Assembly (NCBI GenBank): GCA_963721905.1
Contig: CAVRMF010000011.1
Location: 1-64,000, forward strand
Reading direction: 5' to 3'
Source of the DNA: Roseiarcus sp963721905
Lineage (GTDB): Bacteria > Pseudomonadota > Alphaproteobacteria > Rhizobiales > Beijerinckiaceae
Length of the DNA: 64,000 nucleotides
The notes beneath the pieces were generated by a model. It saw only the letters and a program-made list of their open reading frames with translations. It was not told where the DNA came from and did no database searches. The position numbers and the translations under genes are program-made. Numbering within the stretch: the stretch's first letter is position 1; every line of letters starts with the position of its first letter. Below are positions 15,910 through 26,214 of the stretch, one piece after another.

Positions 15910-16973
15910 ACGTCGCTCCGCGCATCCGCGCCCGGACTTTGGCCCGGGTCCACGTGCCGACGGTGACGCTTGCCCATGGCGGCGGCGGCAAGGCGATGAA
16001 GGACCTGATCGACGACGTGTTCGTCAGGGCGTTCGACAACGCCGCGCTGGCGCCGCTCGAGGATCAAGCGCGTTTCGATCTCTGCGATCTTGTGCGATAT
16101 GGCGACCGGCTCGCCTTCACTACCGATTCCTTCGTGGTCGACCCGCTGGTCTTCCCCGGCGGCGACATCGGCAAGCTTGCGGTCTGCGGCACGGTCAACG
16201 ATCTGGCGGTCGGCGGGGCGCGGCCGCTCTACCTCTCCTGCGCGGCGATCGTGGAAGAAGGCGTGACCATCGACCTGTTGCGGCAAATCGCCGGCTCGAT
16301 GGCGGGTGCGGCGGCCGACGCTGGCGTCGAGATCGTCACCGGCGACACCAAGGTCGTTCATAAGGGGGCCTGCGACAAGCTCTTCCTCACGACCACCGGA
16401 ATCGGCGTCATCCGCGAAGGCGTGAATCTCGGCGCGCATCTGGCGCGAGAGGGCGACGTCGTCCTGGTCAATGGCCTGCTCGGCGACCATGGGGCCGCGA
16501 TTCTCTCCGCGCGCGGGGATATGGCGCTGACGACGCCGATCGAAAGCGATTGCGCGCCGCTCAATGGGCTTGTCGACGCGTTGCTCGCGGCTGCGCCGGG
16601 CGTGCGCTTCCTGCGTGACGCGACGCGCGGCGGATTGGCGACCGTGCTCAACGAGATCGCCGGGGCGTCTCAGGTTGCAATCGAGATTGAAGAGACCGCG
16701 ACGCCGATCCGCGAGGAAGTCAAAGCTTTTTGCGAGATCCTTGGGCTCGATCCGCTCTATCTCGCCAACGAGGGCAAGATCGTCATCGTCGCGCCGCCTG
16801 AAGAGGTTGAGGCGGCTCTCGCGGCGATGCGCGCTCATCCGCTCGGCGCGCGGGCGGCGGTCGTCGGGCGCATTCAAGCGGGCGAAGCGGGGCGCGTGAC
16901 GATGCGCACGGTATTCGGCGGGCGGCGCATTGTCGACATGCTCGTCGGCGAGCAATTGCCGCGGATTTGCTGA
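15906..16973 (+). CDS. hypE: Hydrogenase maturation protein HypE
   Basis: A 355-residue AIR-synthase-fold enzyme that dehydrates the carbamoyl group from HypF to a thiocyanate on its own C-terminal cysteine. LAHGGGGKAMKDLIDDVF near residue 20 begins the ATP-binding region, and VTGDTKVVHKGACDK and RDATRGGLATVLNEIA follow. It ends with the invariant PRIC, so the functional Cys is intact. The ATG overlaps the hypD stop (ATGA). The start gives ~18 extra N-terminal residues relative to many homologues. Confidence 0.96.
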   Translation: MNVAPRIRARTLARVHVPTVTLAHGGGGKAMKDLIDDVFVRAFDNAALAPLEDQARFDLCDLVRYGDRLAFTTDSFVVDPLVFPGGDIGKLAVCGTVNDLAVGGARPLYLSCAAIVEEGVTIDLLRQIAGSMAGAAADAGVEIVTGDTKVVHKGACDKLFLTTTGIGVIREGVNLGAHLAREGDVVLVNGLLGDHGAAILSARGDMALTTPIESDCAPLNGLVDALLAAAPGVRFLRDATRGGLATVLNEIAGASQVAIEIEETATPIREEVKAFCEILGLDPLYLANEGKIVIVAPPEEVEAALAAMRAHPLGARAAVVGRIQAGEAGRVTMRTVFGGRRIVDMLVGEQLPRIC

Positions 16974-16981
16974 GGCAAGCG

Positions 16982-17320
16982 ATGCACGAACTCAGCATCA
17001 CGCGCAACATTGTGGCGATCGTCGAAGAGGCGGCGAAGGGCCGCCGCGTACGGCGTGTTACGCTCGAGGTCGGCGAGCTCTCCGGCGTCGTCAGCGAGGC
17101 CATCGCCTTCTGCTTCGACGTTGTGGCCGCGGGGACCGCGCTCGAAGGCGCCAGCCTCGAAATTCAAAAAATCGAGGGTCGCGCGCGTTGCGAGTCCTGC
17201 GGCGCCGAGTTCGCGACCGCGACGCTGTTCGCGACCTGTGATTGCGGTTCCGGCCGGTTGACGCGGCTGCATGGCGAAGAGCTGAACGTCAAGTCGATGG
17301 AGCTGATGGAGGCTGCGTGA
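16982..17320 (+). CDS. hypA: Hydrogenase nickel insertion protein HypA
   Basis: A 112-residue nickel metallochaperone. The start is fixed by the invariant MHELSIT, whose His2 binds nickel. The zinc loop has CESC near residues 73-76 and then CDCGSG, where the second pair is spaced CxC rather than the usual CxxC. HypA hands nickel to the hydrogenase large subunit together with HypB. The hypB ATG overlaps the TGA of hypA by one base. Confidence 0.94.
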   Translation: MHELSITRNIVAIVEEAAKGRRVRRVTLEVGELSGVVSEAIAFCFDVVAAGTALEGASLEIQKIEGRARCESCGAEFATATLFATCDCGSGRLTRLHGEELNVKSMELMEAA

Positions 17321-18204
17321 TGTGCGGACATTGCGGATGCGGCGAGGCAGATGCGACGGTCCTCAATCTGGAGACGGGAAAGGAGACGGTCGTGCGACGC
17401 GTCGTTCACGATCATCCCCACGATCACGATCATCCGCATGATCATGATCATCCGCATGACCACGACCATTCACATGCCCACGGACACGACCGCGACGACC
17501 CCCGTCACCATCATAGCCACACTTCGCCCGAGGGCGCTTTGGTCGAACTGGAAGCGCGCATCCTCGCCAAGAACGACGCGCTGGCGCAAAAGAACCGCGC
17601 CTGGTTCAAGGGCCGCGAGATTCTGGCGCTCAATCTCATGAGCTCCCCCGGGGCGGGCAAGACTTCGCTGCTCGAACGAACGATCCGCGATCTCAGCCGC
17701 GAGTTGCGCCTCTACGTCATCGAGGGCGACCAGGCGACCGCACATGACGGCGAGCGCATCCGCGCGGCTGGAGCTCCTGCGGTGCAGGTGAATACCGGCT
17801 CCGGGTGTCATCTCGAAGCCGACATGGTCGCGCGCGGGCTTCAGGAATTGCGACCCTCAGCCGGCTCGATCGTCATGATCGAGAACGTCGGCAACCTCGT
17901 CTGCCCCGCTCTTTTCGATCTCGGCGAGCGCGCCAAGGTGGTGATTCTTTCGGTGACGGAGGGTGACGACAAACCGCTCAAATATCCACACATGTTCCGA
18001 GCCGCCGACCTCATGATTCTCAACAAGATCGACCTGTTGCCGCATGTCGACTTTGACGTGTCGCGCGCGATCGCCAACGCCGCTCAGGTGAACCCGGCGA
18101 TCACCGCGCTTGAGCTGTCCGCCCGCACCGGCGAGGGGCTTGCCGCCTGGTACGCCTGGCTCCGGCGGGAAGCCGCCGCAGTCGGAGACGCGGTCTTCAG
18201 CTGA
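17320..18204 (+). CDS. hypB: Hydrogenase nickel incorporation GTPase HypB
   Basis: A 294-residue SIMIBI-class GTPase that powers nickel delivery. It begins with CGHCGCG, a variant of the N-terminal high-affinity nickel motif. Residues ~28-68 are a His/Asp-rich nickel store built from a DHDHPH unit; the coding DNA there (about 17407-17470) is an 18-nt near-tandem repeat. The GTPase part has the P-loop SSPGAGKTSLLE near residue 108, the metal-site cysteine of NTGSGCHLEADM, EGDDKPLKYP and the guanine motif NKID. It is the last gene of the hyp run; only an unrelated terminase remnant follows. Confidence 0.96.
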   Translation: MCGHCGCGEADATVLNLETGKETVVRRVVHDHPHDHDHPHDHDHPHDHDHSHAHGHDRDDPRHHHSHTSPEGALVELEARILAKNDALAQKNRAWFKGREILALNLMSSPGAGKTSLLERTIRDLSRELRLYVIEGDQATAHDGERIRAAGAPAVQVNTGSGCHLEADMVARGLQELRPSAGSIVMIENVGNLVCPALFDLGERAKVVILSVTEGDDKPLKYPHMFRAADLMILNKIDLLPHVDFDVSRAIANAAQVNPAITALELSARTGEGLAAWYAWLRREAAAVGDAVFS

Positions 18205-18272
18205 CGTGCCTTTGCCGCGCTGGCCGGGCTACGCTCCAACCAAACTCGACTGTTGATGCAATCGAGCTTCTA

Positions 18273-18625
18273 TTGAGAAGTTTTTCCGCAGACGCGCTTG
18301 GAGCGGCAGACCAACCTGCGCCTCACGACGGAAAAGGTCGGGTCGCGATATGCGACACCAGTGGGGGCTCGCTCACTGGATCCGGAGCCTACTGGATTAT
18401 CATCGACGACCCGCATAATACCACGGACATATACTCGGAGGCGGCGCGCGAGAAAGTGAAGTCCTTCCTCCGGCAGAGATAGTTCGCCTTTCGTCGGTAT
18501 CCACATATCTGGAATCGAATTTGATGTGGTTGCCCAAGGACGCCTCGTGGCTGGCGGAATTCGAGGCCGAGCTACTTGGCTTCCCGGGGACTCGCTACGA
18601 CGATCAGGTCGACAGCCTGTCTTGA
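18273..18625 (+). pseudogene. Phage terminase large subunit remnant
   Basis: Two short pieces of a large terminase survive. 18273-18482 encodes a stretch with SGAYWIIIDDPHNTTDIYSE, the Walker B region of the packaging ATPase. 18524-18625 encodes LAEFEAELLGFPGTRYDDQV, the C-terminal nuclease-end motif with DD. A complete protein would carry about 300 residues between these pieces, so the middle is deleted. No other phage genes are seen nearby; it marks an old prophage or island boundary behind hypB. Confidence 0.65.
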
Positions 18626-18717
18626 GAGCGCGGCGCGGCCAGTAGCGGCGCGGCGAAACGAGGCGCAGCCGCGCATTACCATCAAATCCGGATCGGTTCG
18701 GTCGGGAGGAGACCAGC

Positions 18718-19485
18718 TCAATGCGACATCAGCACCGGCAGCGACTGCTGGCGCATCAGGTCGAGGCTGACCCCGCCGAACAGGCCCTCGAAGACCCGCG
18801 AATGACCGAAGGCGCCGGCGACGATGAGGTCCGCGTCCTGCGTGTCGAGGCTCGCGAACAGCGCCTCGATCGCCGTCAGGTCGCCGGTGTTGGTCCAGTC
18901 CGAAATATGCGAGGCCACGCCGTGCAATTCGAGATGCTGGACCAGCATGACCGCGGAGGCGCGCAGATCGCTCGGCCGCGAAGAGAAGCAGAAAACCGTC
19001 ACCTTTCGCGCCTTCTTGAGAAGCGGCATCGCGTCATGCACGGCCCGCAACGCCTCGCGCCCGGCGTTCCAGGCGATGACGACGTTCTGGCCGACCGGTC
19101 CCGGCGTCCAGTCGGGCGGCAGGATCAGCATCGGCGCCCCGGATTCGAGCAGCGCATGGTCCAGCGCGCCGCGCCGGATCATCTCCCGCGCCGGACCCCC
19201 AGGGGCTGGGGCGACGACGAGGTCGACGCAATGGGTGAAGGCGTCCCCCTCGCCCGGCTTTTCCGCCGGCACGAAGACGGTCTTCAAGCCGGCCGCGTGG
19301 GTCGTTTCGTCGAACATCTGACCGATGACCTCCGAACTATCCGCGGCCGCGGCGCCTTCGAGTGTGCTGGCGTCGACGCCGATGAGCCGCGCGCCGTGTG
19401 TCTTCGCGAGGTCGACGGCAAAGCGCAACCGCTCGACCAATTCGGCGGTCGGATCGAGATAGACCAGAATATCCTTGTAAGCCAT
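18718..19485 (-). CDS. Universal stress protein, tandem UspA type
   Basis: A 255-residue cytoplasmic protein starting MAYKDILVYLDPT. The first UspA-like domain is degenerate. The second, about residues 140-255, carries the ATP-binding pattern in GAFGHSRVFEGLFGGVS (GxxGx9G). Proteins of this type support survival under stress or low oxygen; the partner is unknown. It is monocistronic between the terminase and hicB remnants. Confidence 0.85.
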   Translation of the reverse strand: MAYKDILVYLDPTAELVERLRFAVDLAKTHGARLIGVDASTLEGAAAADSSEVIGQMFDETTHAAGLKTVFVPAEKPGEGDAFTHCVDLVVAPAPGGPAREMIRRGALDHALLESGAPMLILPPDWTPGPVGQNVVIAWNAGREALRAVHDAMPLLKKARKVTVFCFSSRPSDLRASAVMLVQHLELHGVASHISDWTNTGDLTAIEALFASLDTQDADLIVAGAFGHSRVFEGLFGGVSLDLMRQQSLPVLMSH

Positions 19486-19650
19486 GCCTCCCTCCCGCTT
19501 CGACCCCCGCCGCCGGCGGCTAACGACTTTGCTTCGGCGAGAAGCCCGGCCGGCGCGCCGACTTTAGCATGCGGCGCGCTCCTGTCGACGGCCAGGCGCA
19601 CCCCGGCGAGGCTCCGATGCTCCAATTTTTGCGGTGAGCTTTGCCTTCGC

Positions 19651-19846
19651 TCAAGTTTGGACGTATTCCGCCACAGCGCTCGGCGGCGGGACTGGAAGTC
19701 CGTCCTCCTGAAACCCTGGATGTGGAATCTAATCGCCTCGCGCAGTTCCCGCTCCACTTCCGCGACGGTTTCGCCGATAGCGATACAGTCCGGCAAGTCG
19801 GGGACATAGCCGGCGCGTTTTCGATCACGACGGCGTAGCGCGTCAC
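19651..19846 (-). pseudogene. hicB: Broken HicB-like antitoxin
   Basis: Three frames together encode a HicB-type partial RNase H fold: MTRYAVVIEN (start at 19846), then YVPDLPDCIAIGETVAEVE..ELREAIRFHIQG one frame away, then EDGLPVPPPSAVAEYVQT ending at 19651-19653. At least two frameshifts separate them, and neither coincides with a GANTC motif. No hicA-type toxin gene is visible upstream. This is a genuine toxin-antitoxin relic. Confidence 0.7.
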
Positions 19847-19964
19847 CGATTACCCGTGAGGCTAACTGCTTGTTGCGTCCATTCGCCGTCTCAATCCCGA
19901 AGCGTCCCGCGCAATACGGCAATTCATCCGCCCTCAATTGCGTCCCAAAAAGCCGGGAATGGAC

Positions 19965-21675
19965 TCAGCCTCTTTTCGCAACGGCATTCTTCGCTTCGGC
20001 CAAAATGAGATCAAGAACCTCCAAGAATTCCGGGTCGAGTTCGTTCGGCTCAATGAAGTCGGCAAGCGTGTAAAAATTGGACTTGTTCATTCGGTCGTCG
20101 AGCTTGAGTATTTCAAAGTATATGGTGAATACACGAGGCAAGAACTCGTCTGAGACTTTTTCATCCGCGGACCACGGGTCGCGACCAAGGACTCTGAACG
20201 CCTCTTCAACTCTGCGGATCGCTTCGTCCATCGCCTCGCGCCGTGTGGCGCGAAATGCGCGGCCAACAAGATCGTCCGGCTCCATACCGGCCGCATAACG
20301 CTCCAGGATTTCTCGACGACAGAGATAATTCTCGATCTCGCGCTTTCGCCATATTTTGTTCGGGATAGCGAATCCATCTGGCAGACCGCCGCCCAATCGG
20401 TCGAACACTGCCACAGCCCTCAGATCAGCCTTGGCCTCGCGCAATCCATAGAAATGATGCGTCGCCGCGGTGGGCTGATTTTGAATGTAATGTACAAAAG
20501 GATCGTCCAATACTGTCATTGCGCTGTGTTGAAATTTTCGTGCCACCGCTCGCAGGATAGCGAGATCCGTAGACCCTTCCAGGTACAAGACAAAGCCCGT
20601 AATCTCTGCCTGATAGTATTGTTCGAAGCCGATCTCCCTGAGCGACTTCAATACGTGGCTGCCGCGATCGTCGATCCTGTGCGGGCGTCCCACGAACGCG
20701 ACTACGACATCCTTGTCGGCGGCCTCATTCAAAAGAACTTCGGAATGGCTGGCCGCCACTATCTGAGAACCGGTACGGCCAGCGGTCTCCGAGATGAGCG
20801 AGTAGATTTGACGTTGACGCAATATTTCGAGATGCGCGTCTGGCTCGTCCAGCAGCAGAACGCTGGCCGGATTTGCGTGAAGATGCGCCAGCAATAACAG
20901 TGTCTGTTGCAGACCGCGGCCCGCACTCGGAAGATCGAGGGATATGTTGCGTTCCCGATACGAAAGTTCGATCGTTCCGCGGGCCGGATCGCGATGGGGC
21001 TCGGTAAGTTCGACGCCGAACGTGCGGCGCATCTCGCCCACGATGGCTTGCCAGGATTCTGGCGACCCCTGATGAACTTGGAAGCACAGATTTCGCAGGA
21101 CTTGGGCCGTCTGCCCTTCGCCAAGAAGAACCGAAATACGGCCCGGTTGCACCTCCGGCTCTTCTGACGCCAAGCCCGACATCGGGGGAAGTAGGGCGAT
21201 CTTCGTTGTAGCGGCCTCGTCTGGAACGGCCGTCCAGCCGCCTTTATCGTCTCTCAAGGGGCGACAGTAGATCGAACTCTGGATTAGCGTGATAAAATTC
21301 AAAGCCACACGTCCATCTCTTACCCGAAGTTTCCCCCTCCACAATAAGGTCGAGGAAAACCGGCTTGGTTTCTTGCGAGCCGTTTGCGCGAGTTGCGACG
21401 TTGACCCGAAGGTCGTGCCAGAGCTGTCTGGCCTCAGAAACGGGAGTATGCGTCAGGGACCGGCGATTCACGGTGACGCCGGGCCGCTTGCTAGCTCGAC
21501 TGCTGCCGGCGCGCCGGGAATTCCATTCCGCGAGCCCGGTATGCCACAGCGCTAGCGCCTGCAAAGCGGACGTTTTCCCGGAGTTGTTCGGCCCGATCAA
21601 CACGACGTTCTGGCCGAGCGGAATGTCCGCCTCCTCAAGCGTCTTGAAGTTGCGGATTTGCAGTCGGGTCAGCAT
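19965..21675 (-). pseudogene. OLD-like AAA ATPase with TOPRIM region, frame-broken
   Basis: Two frames form one 569-residue protein. The first part (21675 to about 21275) has MLTRLQIRNFKTLEEADI and the P-loop GPNNSGKTSAL. The second (from about 21275 to 19965) has Walker B VLLLDEPDAHLE, the H-loop ASHSEV and a TOPRIM-like VLYLEGSTDLAIL, then a KREIENYLC stretch. This order matches overcoming-lysogenization-defect (OLD) ATP-dependent nucleases, several of which act in phage defence. One extra base in GAACTC at 21274-21279 breaks the frame; dropping one A gives GACTC and joins YHANPE to SIYCRPLRDD. It may be intact in the living cell (see findings). Confidence 0.75.
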
Positions 21676-21707
21676 TCACTGACCCTAGCGGTCAGCGCTC
21701 ATGGCGC

Positions 21708-23759
<2,052 letters not shown>

Positions 23760-23930
23760 TCATCCCGCGGAGGGTTGCGCGGGGTTTAAGGTTTCATCCG
23801 GCCGAGGCTCTGGCGCGCAAGGCCGTGCTCAAAACCCAAGCGACGCAGCCGGCCCGTGTTGGGGTCGAGCTGACGTCGCTTCCCATGACGTGGTCCCCTT
23901 AAGCTCGCCTTAACCCTGACGCGAAACCGG

Positions 23931-25847
23931 TCAGAGGCTCGGCGAGGGTCTCCCGGAATGCTCGCCGAAACCATCGATTGCCGCCTCCGCATGCGCGAGA
24001 TCGGCCAAATGCGCCTTGATATCCAGCAATCGGGCGAAATTCTGCTCGTTAGGCTCGGCAGCCAGCGACCGCTCCGCGAGTTTCAGCTCCCTATTTAACG
24101 CGCCCGACCGCCGATGCAAGGCCAGGCTTTGCCTCAGCACGTGCTCGGCGTCGGACGGCGCGGCGTCCGCGCGCAGGCACCACCAGTTGGGCATTCTGGC
24201 CGCCAGCGCAAGGATGCGCTCCCGCTCCTCCGCCTGACCCCCGGTCTTCAGCGTCTCCGCAAGCGTCTCCGGCGATTGCAACGCCTCGGACGGCGCGGCG
24301 ATCAGCGCGTCCCGGAAGGCGGCAAACCTCTTGCCTGAGAAGTCCAGCGCCGCCAGTTCCTCCCAGTGCGGCTCGAGAAGCGTGGGATGGCCGAGCGCGA
24401 TCGCCAAGATCATGACCTCGCGCGCCGGCTCTCGCGACTTGCGGCCGAGCTTGTGTTGCGAGGGCAAGGGCGCTTCGGCAAGGCCGACTCGGGGTCCGCG
24501 CGGCGGGAAAGGCGCGCCGCGCCGCTCGAAGGGAAAGGCTCGCGCTCCGCCGTCGCGCCGAGGCCCTGTCGGGCGCTCTTCCCCGAAAAACGCAGCGAGG
24601 CGGCGCCTCATATCCGCCTGATAATGCCGGCGGAGGATGTCGTCGCCGATCAGGCCGACGGCGTCCGTCAGTCTGCGCTCGAGCGCGGCGCGGCTTTCTG
24701 GCGTACCAAACCCGTGGCCGTCGCTCTCGCGCTGAAACAGCATGTCGGCGAAGGTCCGCGCGCCTTTGAGGACATCGGCCATGGCCGGCCCGCCGCCCGC
24801 CCGGATAAGGTCGTCAGGATCCTGGCCCTCTGGCAGAAGCGCGAAACGCAGGCTCTTGGCCGCGCCGATCAGCGGCAGCGCCGTCTCGATCGCGCGAAAG
24901 GCCGCTTTCCGTCCGGCATTGTCGCCGTCGAAACAAAGAATGGGCTCGGGCGCCATCCCCCATAAGAGAGCGCACTGATCGGAGGTCAGCGCGGTCCCGA
25001 GCGGCGCGACCACATTGGCAAAGCCGGCTTCGCTCATCGCGATCGTATCGATGTAGCCTTCGACGACGATGACCTCGTCGCGATCGTGGGCGGCTTTTCG
25101 CGCCCTGTGGTGGTTGAAGAGCAGCGCGCCTTTGTGGAAAAGTGTCGTCTCGGGGGAGTTGAGATATTTCGCCGTCGCGCCCGGGTCCATCGCCCGGCCC
25201 CCGAAGGCGATGACTCGCCCGACGCGGTCGTGGATCGGGAACATCACCCGATCGCGAAACCGGTCGTAAGGCACGGCGATCCCTTCGCCGTGAACGAGCA
25301 GGCCGGCCTCGATCATCTGGTCGACGCCGACGCCCTGACCGGCCAACGCATCGCGCAGGGCAAAACGTTCCGGCGAAGAAAATCCCAGCGAGAAGCGCTG
25401 TTGCGCGGCCGGACCGATGCCGCGATCGGAGAGGTAGCCGCGCGCTTTCGCTCCCGTCGGCTGCTGGAGGTTGCTTTCGAACAGACGCGCGGCCATCGCG
25501 AGCACGTCGAGGAGGCTTCCGCGCCTTTTCTCCTGCTCCGCCTCCGCGTCGCTTTGCCGCGGCATCGGCACGCCCGCCATCGTCGCCAGCCGTTCCACGG
25601 CGTCAGGAAAGCTTAGGCCCTCGGTCTCGATCACGAAGCCGAAAATGTCGCCGTGCTTGCCGGACGAAAAATCGTGGAAGAAGCCCTTCTGGTCGTTGAC
25701 AAAGAAGGATGGAGTCTTCTCCGCGTTGAAGGGCGAGAGGCCCGCCCATTCCCGTCCCTGCTTGCGCAATTTGACGCGCTTGCCCACGACTTCCGAGACC
25801 GGCAGCCGGGCCCGGATCTCGTCGAGGAAGGCAGGCAGGAATTTCAT
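23931..25847 (-). CDS. dnaG: DNA primase DnaG
   Basis: A 638-residue primase that makes RNA primers at the replication fork. The order is an N-terminal zinc-finger-like domain, the RNA polymerase domain with TOPRIM (VIVVEGYIDTIAM near residue 255 and CFDGDNAGRKAA), and the C-terminal helicase-binding region. Unusually, the CHC2 zinc ligands are absent: the segment reads GLSPFNAEKTPSF and then FFHDFSSGKHGD, so C, H, C, C become S, N, D, S. As far as I recall, some Rhizobiales share this. It lies upstream of rpoD. Confidence 0.96.
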   Translation of the reverse strand: MKFLPAFLDEIRARLPVSEVVGKRVKLRKQGREWAGLSPFNAEKTPSFFVNDQKGFFHDFSSGKHGDIFGFVIETEGLSFPDAVERLATMAGVPMPRQSDAEAEQEKRRGSLLDVLAMAARLFESNLQQPTGAKARGYLSDRGIGPAAQQRFSLGFSSPERFALRDALAGQGVGVDQMIEAGLLVHGEGIAVPYDRFRDRVMFPIHDRVGRVIAFGGRAMDPGATAKYLNSPETTLFHKGALLFNHHRARKAAHDRDEVIVVEGYIDTIAMSEAGFANVVAPLGTALTSDQCALLWGMAPEPILCFDGDNAGRKAAFRAIETALPLIGAAKSLRFALLPEGQDPDDLIRAGGGPAMADVLKGARTFADMLFQRESDGHGFGTPESRAALERRLTDAVGLIGDDILRRHYQADMRRRLAAFFGEERPTGPRRDGGARAFPFERRGAPFPPRGPRVGLAEAPLPSQHKLGRKSREPAREVMILAIALGHPTLLEPHWEELAALDFSGKRFAAFRDALIAAPSEALQSPETLAETLKTGGQAEERERILALAARMPNWWCLRADAAPSDAEHVLRQSLALHRRSGALNRELKLAERSLAAEPNEQNFARLLDIKAHLADLAHAEAAIDGFGEHSGRPSPSL

Positions 25848-26214
25848 GGCCGCGGGATGGACGGGGAAAGCAGCATTTTGGCGGCGGGGGACGCGTTGGC
25901 AAGGGGGCGGCCAAATTGTCCCCGGCTTTCGACGGCTTTCACAAAGGGCGGAGGGCGAGGACGAGGGGCGAAGGGCGAAGGACTGCCAGGCTGACGGGAA
26001 GAGGCAAAGCGAGAGCGCCTGTCGTTCCCCCTGTTATCTCCCTGATACGGTCGATTTACCGCCCTGTTATCGTCCTGTCCCGAGCGCACGGTGATTTTCG
26101 CGCAACCTTTTGAAAACACATGAATTTCGGCGGCAGAAACGAGCCCTTGACGCGCGATTCTCCCTGTTTTCCCCCTGCTAGCAGGGACTTTCTGTGTCGC
26201 TTCCCCCGCCGGCC
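25848..26214. other. Intergenic region upstream of dnaG
   Basis: No credible gene is seen. The stretch contains the second CTGTTATC-type repeat (26031-26079), a related CCCTGTTTTCCCCCTG near 26162-26177, and presumably the dnaG promoter. Confidence 0.5.
26031..26079 (+). repeat. Dispersed CTGTTATC-type intergenic repeat, copy 2
   Basis: CTGTTATCTCCCTGATA is followed by a divergent spacer and CGCCCTGTTATCGTCCTGT. It is the counterpart, on the opposite strand, of 5416-5469. The two outer blocks are conserved while the spacer differs. Confidence 0.6.

Noticed and set aside
17400..17480. Tandem repeats suggesting a CRISPR or satellite
   Set aside because: They are the coding repeat of the His/Asp-rich nickel store of HypB, in frame and without spacers.
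19651..19846. hicB as a fifth case of the GAANTC pattern
   Set aside because: Neither of its two frame changes falls in a GANTC context, so it is counted as real decay.
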